Below are positions 1-5,118 of a stretch of 15,035 nt of DNA, piece by piece. Position numbers and translations under genes: made by a program. The notes beneath the pieces were generated by a model. The model was not told where the DNA came from and made no database searches. It worked only from the letters and a program-made list of their open reading frames with translations. Source of the DNA: an archaeon (GTDB taxonomy: Archaea > Nanobdellota > Nanobdellia > Pacearchaeales > GW2011-AR1); contig JAUVHP010000019.1 of assembly GCA_030593225.1 (NCBI GenBank), forward strand, positions 1 through 15,035, given 5' to 3'. The stretch's first letter is position 1. Each line of letters opens with the position of its first letter.

Positions 1-526
1 ACCTAAAAGGTTTGACATGAATTTCAAAAGTTTTTCTTCCATATAATGGACCATGTTCTTCAAGAGCAATCCGATGCATCATACTCATTGACGAACCACA
101 AATCAAAATCATAAATTTATTATATTTTAATTTAGAATCCCAATAATCTTGTAATGAAAAATAAAAATCTTTAGAAAAATTATTTATCCTTTGAAACTCA
201 TCTATTATTAACAATACTCTTTTATTTTTCGATTTTTCCAAAATATAATCAAAAAAATCTGACCACTTATTTATCTTAACTTCTTCTTTAAAGTTCTCTT
301 TTATCCTATCTGATAAAGAATTCATAAAATCATTTTTGTTTGAACTAGTTATTGTTATAAATAATTTATGAACATTATTTAATTTAAAATAGAATTGCCT
401 CAATAATTCTGATTTTCCTGTTCTTCTCCTACCATAAATAACTCCAAATTCTCCCTTAGAAATATTATCAAACTTTTTCTTAAGAATATTCAATTCTTTT
501 TGCCTATCATAAAATTTTCTATCCAT
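1..526 (-). CDS. Archaeal P-loop ATPase (PF01637-like), partial
   Basis: First 175 codons of a P-loop ATPase; the gene continues beyond position 1. Seen by translation: an N-terminal FYDRQKEL segment (residues 5-12), Walker A GRRRTGKS (32-39), Walker B VLLIIDEFQ (104-112), and a sensor-like strand LICGSSMSMM (141-150) followed by GPLYGRKTFEIHVKPF. This order, especially the RxxEL opening and the CGSSxSMM strand before PLYGR, is typical of the 'archaeal ATPase' family, whose members usually carry a C-terminal nuclease-like DUF234 or a winged helix. That part lies outside the window. These proteins are common in archaea but their role is poorly defined; the fold is STAND/AAA-like. The ATG at 526 is the first Met and is preceded by A/T-only TATA-like sequence. 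UppS ends 84 nt upstream on the same strand. Confidence 0.85.
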   Translation of the reverse strand, partial: MDRKFYDRQKELNILKKKFDNISKGEFGVIYGRRRTGKSELLRQFYFKLNNVHKLFITITSSNKNDFMNSLSDRIKENFKEEVKINKWSDFFDYILEKSKNKRVLLIIDEFQRINNFSKDFYFSLQDYWDSKLKYNKFMILICGSSMSMMHRIALEEHGPLYGRKTFEIHVKPFR

Positions 527-540
527 TTTTATATAACTTT

Positions 541-571
541 GATTATATAGTTATATAATTTGGATTATATA
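541..571 (-). promoter_or_regulatory. TATA region with AT inverted repeat before the ATPase gene
   Basis: The palindrome ATTATATAGTTATATAAT (542-559) has two perfect 8-bp arms and a 2-bp centre. A further copy of the half-site ATTATATA lies at 564-571, and TTATATAA at 529-536. On the minus strand the central TTATATAAC lies about 24-32 nt before the ATG, where a leaderless TATA box is expected. The repeated half-sites could also be an operator, but A/T-only palindromes arise easily by chance here. Confidence 0.45.
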
Positions 572-599
572 AACTTATTTATTAGTTAAAACCTCCTAC

Positions 600-610
600 T
601 AAAAATAAAA
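600..610 (-). terminator. T-rich tract directly after uppS
   Basis: Immediately after the TAA of the acylphosphatase-UppS gene the minus strand reads AATTTTATTTTTAG. Archaeal transcription can terminate at short T tracts without a hairpin. Weak, composition-based call in A+T-rich DNA. Confidence 0.3.
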
Positions 611-1648
611 TTAATCCCCACCAAACCTTCGTTTCCGTCGAGAAAATTCCTCAACACATTCCCGAAAATCTTCAGGTTTAAAATCAGGAAAATGTTTTTG
701 AACAAAAATTAATTCTGCGTGAACTCCTTGATAAGGCATAAAACCAGAAAGCCGTTTTTCCCCAGAAGTCCTAATAATTAAATCAGGCTCAGGAACACCT
801 TGTGTATCAAGCACATTTGCAAATTGCACCTCACTAACATTTTTCGCCTTTGCTTTAAGTAATTTATTCACAGCACGAAGAATTTCATCCCGCCCACCAT
901 AATCCAAACATAAATTAACATTATAATCAGAATATTTTTCTGTCTCATTTTCTAATTTCTCCAATGCTTCAACAAGCTCTTTAGAAAATCTATCTTTTCT
1001 TCCAAAATGTCTAAACCTAACTTTATTTTCTTTTGCATATTCCAAAAAACTTTCAACACCTTTCAAAAGAACATCAAAAAGTTTATCATTTTCTTCTTTT
1101 TCTCTTTTCCAATTATCAGTAGAAAACCCCCAAAAAGTAATATATTTCACACCCAATTTTCTTGCTTCATCAAATAAATCAGTTAAACTTTCAACCTCTC
1201 CAGCTTTCTCATGTCCCCTAAATCCTTCCATTCCTCGCTCCTTAGCCCAACGCCGATTTCCATCAGGAATAATCGCAACATGATTTGGAACATTTAATTC
1301 CTCTTCTTCACCAAATGATTTAAACAAATTAGAAACCGCCTTAAATTTATCTACAAAAAAATTATTCTCTTTTCTAATCTCAAAATTCTTAATCTCACCA
1401 TCATCATTTTTAACATCAGTTATTTTTTTATCAAAACCTGTTATCTTTGAAAATCCAGGATTATCTTCAACCCAAGAAATAAAATCATTTATATTTTCTT
1501 TTTCCCCCTGCAAAGTCCCTCGAACACTTCCATCTTCAGAATTTTCAACAAAACCTTTAAGATTATTATATTTCACAAAATTTTCAACTAATTTTCTAAA
1601 TCGAATTCCTTGAACTCTTCCACGAATCACAAATTCTATTTGCTTCAT
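611..1648 (-). CDS. uppS: Acylphosphatase-UppS (cis-prenyltransferase) fusion
   Basis: A 345-residue protein with two recognisable enzymes. Residues about 1-95 are an acylphosphatase: GRVQGIRFR (10-18) and VENSEDGSV (34-42) supply the family's catalytic Arg (R18) and Asn (N36). The spacing is the same as in classical acylphosphatases, but the usual Gly before FR is Arg16. Residues about 118-345 are a Z-type polyprenyl diphosphate synthase: HVAIIPDGNRRWA with catalytic D129, FWGFSTDNWKR (172-182), VNLCLDYGGRDEI, DLIIRTSGEKRLSGF (289-303) and VHAELIFV with E312. Cis-prenyltransferases condense isopentenyl diphosphate onto an allylic diphosphate at the membrane, giving the long polyprenyl diphosphate that becomes the glycosylation lipid carrier. 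The UppS part is near full family length. A separate acylphosphatase gene is the usual arrangement, so the fusion is notable. The ATG at 1648 is supported by a TATA-like box 20-29 nt upstream. Confidence 0.93.
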   Translation of the reverse strand: MKQIEFVIRGRVQGIRFRKLVENFVKYNNLKGFVENSEDGSVRGTLQGEKENINDFISWVEDNPGFSKITGFDKKITDVKNDDGEIKNFEIRKENNFFVDKFKAVSNLFKSFGEEEELNVPNHVAIIPDGNRRWAKERGMEGFRGHEKAGEVESLTDLFDEARKLGVKYITFWGFSTDNWKREKEENDKLFDVLLKGVESFLEYAKENKVRFRHFGRKDRFSKELVEALEKLENETEKYSDYNVNLCLDYGGRDEILRAVNKLLKAKAKNVSEVQFANVLDTQGVPEPDLIIRTSGEKRLSGFMPYQGVHAELIFVQKHFPDFKPEDFRECVEEFSRRKRRFGGD

Positions 1649-1666
1649 AATTAATGGATAAAATAA

Positions 1667-1678
1667 CTATTTTTAAGC
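1667..1678 (-). promoter_or_regulatory. TATA box of the acylphosphatase-uppS gene
   Basis: The minus strand reads GCTTAAAAATAG about 20-30 nt before the ATG at 1648. The position predicts a leaderless or nearly leaderless transcript. It matches the spacing seen at the genes starting at 2063, 2546, 3182 and 4694. Confidence 0.6.
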
Positions 1679-1709
1679 ATTTTGGCAGTAGAAATTGTAT
1701 TGAAAAAAT

Positions 1710-2063
1710 CTACATTCCAAAAACAGGAGGATTAAATATCAAAACAATTGAAAAAAATAAAATAATACTAGAAATGATTAAAGAAGTTATTGCAAACCAT
1801 TTACCCTCCAACTTTTTCTTTTTAATTTGTACTAAACTAATAATAGCAGTTATTAAACCAATAAATGCTAAAATAGGTACTAAAAGAAAAACTCCTAATC
1901 CAAATAATACAAATGGAAATCCAAAGACATATCTTAACCAAGGAAAAATAAATGTAAAACTAAATCCTCTACCAAAAGGTACTGCACCGCCAGTAAGAGA
2001 CAAAAGAAAATAAATGCAAATAATTGAAGTCACAAAAGAAAATATAGCTAACTTACTTTTCAT
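1710..2063 (-). CDS. DUF4190-like small membrane protein (paralogue 1)
   Basis: A 117-residue, very hydrophobic protein with three to four predicted membrane spans: residues about 4-24, 35-60, 62-80 and 90-112. A short cationic loop, IKKKKLEGKW, lies between the last two. The pattern of a hydrophobic pair, a basic loop ending in (R/K)GxWxAI, then another span is typical of DUF4190-type proteins. No catalytic residues are visible and the function is unknown. The first 11 codons and the promoter are almost identical to the next gene upstream (start 2546), so the two are tandem duplicates. An ORF on the opposite strand (1654-2013) is its shadow: this frame has the membrane pattern and a TATA box at the right distance. 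Confidence 0.75.
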   Translation of the reverse strand: MKSKLAIFSFVTSIICIYFLLSLTGGAVPFGRGFSFTFIFPWLRYVFGFPFVLFGLGVFLLVPILAFIGLITAIISLVQIKKKKLEGKWFAITSLIISSIILFFSIVLIFNPPVFGM

Positions 2064-2097
2064 AAAAACATCAAGAGATAATTCTTTTTAAAATTAA
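2032..2097 (-). repeat. Direct repeat copy 1: 5' end of gene plus promoter
   Basis: Pairs with 2515-2580 at a constant offset of 483 nt. Positions 2032-2063 match 2515-2546 at 31 of 32 bases, and 2073-2097 match 2556-2580 at 25 of 25. About 9 diverged bases lie between the two matching blocks. The repeat spans the start codon, early codons and TATA box of two neighbouring DUF4190-like genes, so it marks a tandem duplication. Confidence 0.85.
2084..2093 (-). promoter_or_regulatory. TATA box of DUF4190-like gene 1
   Basis: TTTTAAAAAG on the minus strand, 21-30 nt before the ATG at 2063. Identical in sequence and spacing to the element before the gene starting at 2546. Confidence 0.65.
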
Positions 2098-2114
2098 CCG
2101 AATAATTGATAGAA

Positions 2115-2546
2115 TTAAAAAGAAGGAAATATTTCTGGAGGATTCATGCTCGACATAATTGTCAAAACTAAAATAATACTAGATACCATCAACGAAACTA
2201 TTGCAAGCCAGATACCCTCAATTTTTTTCCTCTTTATCAATATCAAGCTGGCAATAGCCATAATTAAACCTCCAAAAAAAAGAAAAACCTCTGCCTCAAA
2301 ACGTCCCAACTCAAATAAAATGCAAGAGATAATCAAAAAGAATATTGCAAGCCAAAAACCCCTTACTTCTTTTTTCTTAATCCATACCAAACTAACAATA
2401 GAGGTTATAAAACCTATAAAAGCTAAAAGTGGTATCAATATAAAAACCCATAATCCAAATAATGCGAAGATAGAGAAAAAAAGAACAAGAAAAATTAAAC
2501 TCAAAAGAGACATTACAAAAGAAAATATAGCCAACTTACTTTTCAT
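2115..2546 (-). CDS. DUF4190-like membrane protein with internal duplication (paralogue 2)
   Basis: A 143-residue membrane protein with about five hydrophobic segments. It opens with MKSKLAIFSFV, as the next gene downstream does. It holds two copies of one module: FIGFITSIVSLVWIKKKEVR then GFWLAIFFLIIS, and later FFGGLIMAIASLILIKRKKIEG then IWLAIVSLMVSSI. The basic loops (IKKKEVRG, IKRKKIEG) should face the cytoplasm. The module matches the single copy in paralogue 1, so one gene has gained a half-unit. The function is unknown, and there are no catalytic motifs or signal peptide beyond the first span. The ORF on the opposite strand (2146-2574) is Lys/Asn/Ile-rich shadow sequence. Confidence 0.75.
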   Translation of the reverse strand: MKSKLAIFSFVMSLLSLIFLVLFFSIFALFGLWVFILIPLLAFIGFITSIVSLVWIKKKEVRGFWLAIFFLIISCILFELGRFEAEVFLFFGGLIMAIASLILIKRKKIEGIWLAIVSLMVSSIILVLTIMSSMNPPEIFPSF

Positions 2547-2580
2547 AAATCCTATAAGAGATAATTCTTTTTAAAATTAA
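2515..2580 (-). repeat. Direct repeat copy 2: 5' end of gene plus promoter
   Basis: Partner of 2032-2097 (see that entry). Carries the same TATA box and the first codons of paralogue 2. Confidence 0.85.
2567..2576 (-). promoter_or_regulatory. TATA box of DUF4190-like gene 2
   Basis: TTTTAAAAAG on the minus strand, 21-30 nt before the ATG at 2546. Confidence 0.65.
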
Positions 2581-2615
2581 TTAAAAAATACATTAAAATA
2601 ATTTTATTGACATTA

Positions 2616-3182
2616 TTACGAAAATGCTGAAAACATTGTAGATATAAAAAAATAAAAAAATATTAAAGAAATACTAGAAATAACTAATGCAAATATTGCG
2701 AGCCATTTACCTCTTAAATTTTCTTTTCTTATTTTTATTAAACTAATAATCCCAAAAATTATTCCTCCAAAAGCAAAAAAAGGATAGATCCAAAAAACAA
2801 TAGAAAATAAATTTGTCAATGGAGAATAACTTAAAAGAGGAATAAAAGCGAACCTTAAAAAAGGAATTGATCCAAAAAAAGGAATAAAAGCAAATATAGA
2901 CAATACAAAAGAAACTATTGATAATTTTTCAATTGGTTTATCATATTTTGGAATATTTTGAAAACAACTCCAAACAAAATAAATTAATAAAAAAGAAAGA
3001 ATGAAACCGAAAGTTAAAGACAAATGATAGTCCTCTAAAAAAATAATATTAGATAATGACCTATTTAATGGATTTTGGTTATGAAATCTATTAAGAAGTT
3101 TAGAAAAATAAAATGCAAAAGAAATTATACCTGTTAATAACGAAAACAATATTTTCCAGAAAGTAGGTTTAAAATTTACCAT
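2616..3182 (-). CDS. DUF4190-like membrane protein with N-terminal extension (paralogue 3)
   Basis: A 188-residue membrane protein. Residues about 8-26 and 52-72 are two extra spans. They are followed by a charged stretch (NIPKYDKPIEK) and a region related to the two smaller neighbours: EKLSIVSFVLSIF resembles the MKSKLAIFSFV opening, then there are three more spans, and IIFGIISLIKIRKENLRGKW then LAIFALVISSI is the DUF4190-like basic-loop module (about 140-175). It therefore looks like a DUF4190-type unit fused behind a two-span N-terminal domain. Function unknown. With the two genes downstream it forms a family of three tandem paralogues. Its TATA box overlaps the last codons and stop of the secreted-protein gene upstream. 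Confidence 0.75.
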   Translation of the reverse strand: MVNFKPTFWKILFSLLTGIISFAFYFSKLLNRFHNQNPLNRSLSNIIFLEDYHLSLTFGFILSFLLIYFVWSCFQNIPKYDKPIEKLSIVSFVLSIFAFIPFFGSIPFLRFAFIPLLSYSPLTNLFSIVFWIYPFFAFGGIIFGIISLIKIRKENLRGKWLAIFALVISSISLIFFYFFISTMFSAFS

Positions 3183-3201
3183 AAAAAAATCAAGTAAAAC
3201 T

Positions 3202-3212
3202 TATTTTTAAAA
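3202..3212 (-). promoter_or_regulatory. TATA box of DUF4190-like gene 3
   Basis: TTTTAAAAATA on the minus strand, 20-30 nt before the ATG at 3182. It directly follows the TAA (3213-3215) of the upstream gene, so the two genes keep separate promoters despite almost no space between them. Confidence 0.6.
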
Positions 3213-4694
3213 TTACCCAAAAAAATTTTTAAACCATTCGAGCATTCTTTTAAACAACCCTCCAGAAATACATTCTCCCTCAATGCAAAGATTGCTCTGA
3301 CATTCAAAATTATTTTCGCAAGAAGATTTTACTTCTAATTGAGACACAAAATAATTATCTTCTAGGCAATATTCTCCCGCTTTTCTATATCCAAAAGTAT
3401 AACATTTTTTATCTAGCAAACAACCATTACATTCTTCAATTTCATCTTCACCAATATTTTCTTCAATTTCTTTAACTAAAGGATACATCTCCAAATAAAA
3501 ATCTAGAACAGATTCAATCAAAGGATCATCAGAATAACTCATAGGCAACTCTTCAATATAAATCCAAATAATGTGGACCCCACTCTTCCAAAAAAGAACA
3601 GACTGCTTCTCATTATCTCTAATAAGATAAAACATAGAAACGCCATCCTTAATCACTGAATAATCAGATGAATCAAAATCATCCAAATCCAAATCTTGTT
3701 TAACTGATTCAACCAAATCATCTTCATCAAAATTTTTTTCATATTGCTCAATAATCACATAAATTTTAGAAGAAAGATAATCCTCAATATCATACTTTCT
3801 TGATTTAGAAAAAACACAAGAATCTCTCCACTCATAATCTAAAACTCTACAACCAGCACCTTCATTAAAATCCTCCTCAACATAAATTAAACCTTCTATA
3901 TCCCCAATATTTTCATTTTGATTATTGTCCTCCCTAATACATGCTCCCTCATTACAACCATTTTCACAATAAAAATTATCGTAATAAATTGGAGGATTAT
4001 CACAAAAATATTCCTTTACAAAATTTAAATCTACACAAACATCTTCATAAACATTACCTTCTACAATTAATTCTCCTTTTTCAAAATATTTTAATCCACC
4101 ATCACTATCAACACAAACTAAAGAACTCGGTTCTTTTACCAATGTCGAAGGATGCTTTTCCATATAAGAAGTAAGAAAATTATTAAAATCTGTTTCCAAG
4201 ATTCCATCTATTGATCTAAAATCCGCTACAGAAATAAGAATAAATTTACCATAACTAACCCAAGAATAAGTTACTGATGAGATATCATTATTTCTCCCTG
4301 TAATCGTACTTGCCATAAAAAATTGGGCACCCGAAAGACTTTCTCCAACATTTGCAGGATCATAATCTATATCAGAACCTTCTTGTACAAACAAATTAAC
4401 ATAATTATTTTCAAAATCTTCAAAAGAAATATCATTCTGAAATTCTGCTATCATAACACGAACATCTTCATTATACAAAGTATTCTGAACAATATATCTT
4501 GCAGACGCCCCATTTTCAAAATTAGAAAAAAGTGTTGCAGCAAAATCAACTTCATCAGCAGTAACCCCTTCTTCTATACCCCATTCACTAAAAATTATAT
4601 CGCCAAAATCTTCATCAACAATATATTGGTGTGCCGAAACCAACGACAAACATAAAACTAATAGAAACCCACAAATCACCAAACTCTTTTTCAT
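3213..4694 (-). CDS. Secreted Cys-rich protein with C-terminal amphipathic segment
   Basis: 493 residues. MKKSLVICGFLLVLCLSLVSA (1-21) is a clear signal peptide with probable cleavage after SA. The mature chain is acidic. Residues about 22-185 form a Cys-free domain. A Cys-rich segment follows: CVDSDGG, later DVCVD and YFCDN, then YCENGCNEGACI (about 193-255). A second globular acidic domain (about 265-420) comes next, and then a Cys cluster (CNGCLLDKKC, then CENNFECQSNLCIEGEC). The tail LFKRMLEWFKNFFG reads as a short amphipathic, aromatic/basic helix. The first and second halves share themes such as a short FxxDxE-rich region ending in a 'YMEKHP' or 'YLEMYP' helix, which hints at an internal duplication. 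This layout is familiar from uncharacterised exported proteins of DPANN archaea. The function is unknown; a cell-surface role is inferred. No enzyme motif seen. Confidence 0.85.
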   Translation of the reverse strand: MKKSLVICGFLLVLCLSLVSAHQYIVDEDFGDIIFSEWGIEEGVTADEVDFAATLFSNFENGASARYIVQNTLYNEDVRVMIAEFQNDISFEDFENNYVNLFVQEGSDIDYDPANVGESLSGAQFFMASTITGRNNDISSVTYSWVSYGKFILISVADFRSIDGILETDFNNFLTSYMEKHPSTLVKEPSSLVCVDSDGGLKYFEKGELIVEGNVYEDVCVDLNFVKEYFCDNPPIYYDNFYCENGCNEGACIREDNNQNENIGDIEGLIYVEEDFNEGAGCRVLDYEWRDSCVFSKSRKYDIEDYLSSKIYVIIEQYEKNFDEDDLVESVKQDLDLDDFDSSDYSVIKDGVSMFYLIRDNEKQSVLFWKSGVHIIWIYIEELPMSYSDDPLIESVLDFYLEMYPLVKEIEENIGEDEIEECNGCLLDKKCYTFGYRKAGEYCLEDNYFVSQLEVKSSCENNFECQSNLCIEGECISGGLFKRMLEWFKNFFG

Positions 4695-4714
4695 ATCTCA
4701 ATTAAAAGAAATAT

Positions 4715-4724
4715 CTTTTTAAAA
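4715..4724 (-). promoter_or_regulatory. TATA box of the secreted-protein gene
   Basis: TTTTAAAAAG on the minus strand, 21-30 nt before the ATG at 4694. Same sequence and spacing as at the two DUF4190-like genes. Confidence 0.65.
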
Positions 4725-4735
4725 CTATTCCAAAA

Positions 4736-4957
4736 TTACTTTTTCTTTAATATTTTTTTAATATCTTCTAAATTTTTATTTATCTTTTTAACTTCATAAT
4801 GTCTTTTTCTATTGATTACAACATTAATTATACTAAAAACTAAATAAATAAAAATTACCCCACCTAATGCTTTTAAAAATAAAATTGCTCCAAAAATATT
4901 TTCAACCAATTCCACAGGCAAAGTATAAATTAAACTTTCATTCAAATTTACCTCCAT
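4736..4957 (-). CDS. Small single-span membrane protein with basic helical tail
   Basis: 73 residues from the start chosen here (MEVNLNES). A polar, acidic N-terminus (about 1-20) is followed by one long hydrophobic segment (about 20-46, IFGAILFLKALGGVIFIYLV) and a strongly basic helical tail (NRKRHYEVKKINKNLEDIKK). The tail has a heptad-like pattern that could form a coiled coil. The predicted topology is N-terminus outside and C-terminus in the cytoplasm. The ORF extends 6 codons further, to an ATG at 4975. I prefer the ATG at 4957 because a TATA-like element lies 22-33 nt before it, matching the neighbouring genes, while nothing suitable lies before 4975. Function unknown; no family recognised. 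Confidence 0.65.
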   Translation of the reverse strand: MEVNLNESLIYTLPVELVENIFGAILFLKALGGVIFIYLVFSIINVVINRKRHYEVKKINKNLEDIKKILKKK

Positions 4958-4978
4958 GTTTAAATTTGAATGCATAGA

Positions 4979-4990
4979 AAATTTTTAATT
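4979..4990 (-). promoter_or_regulatory. TATA-like element of the small membrane protein gene
   Basis: AATTAAAAATTT on the minus strand, 22-33 nt before the ATG at 4957. It decides between the two possible starts, 4975 and 4957. Weaker than the TTTTAAAAA boxes of the neighbours. Confidence 0.45.
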
Positions 4991-5078
4991 TTGATTTCAT
5001 TCATAATTATTCTAAGTTATAAAAGTTTTAAATAATTATCTTAAAATTATTCTAAAGAAACTCGTCTAATCCTGCTTG

Positions 5079-5110
5079 CTTTCGTTTGACCACGCTTGGG
5101 CGAACGAATG
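5079..5110 (-). repeat. Interspersed 32-bp hairpin repeat, copy A (after DP2)
   Basis: Matches 10804-10835 at 30 of 32 positions; the differences are at 5093/10818 and 5106/10831. It contains near-complementary arms TTCGTTTGACCA and TGGGCGAACGAA around a 4-nt loop, so it can fold into a 12-bp stem with one or two mismatches. It lies 9 nt downstream of the DP2 stop, and it is unusually G+C-rich for this window. A short GAAC follows both copies. No coding potential is seen. It may be a REP-like element, a processing or stabilising 3' hairpin, or a remnant of a small mobile repeat. Confidence 0.75.
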
Positions 5111-5118
5111 GAACAATC

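Noticed and set aside
591..597. AGGAGGT on the minus strand, a perfect Shine-Dalgarno-like motif
   Set aside because: No start codon follows at a usable distance, and the ATPase ATG is 65 nt further on. Probably chance.
1654..2574. Plus-strand ORFs at 1654-2013 and 2146-2574
   Set aside because: They lie antisense to membrane-protein genes that have TATA boxes and a recognisable DUF4190-like pattern. Their Lys/Asn/Ile composition is what the complement of hydrophobic codons gives.
5079..5110. tRNA-like reading of the 32-bp repeat (AGCGTGGTCAAA resembles a D-loop)
   Set aside because: No T-arm, anticodon arm or acceptor stem can be built around it; a simple hairpin explains the sequence better.
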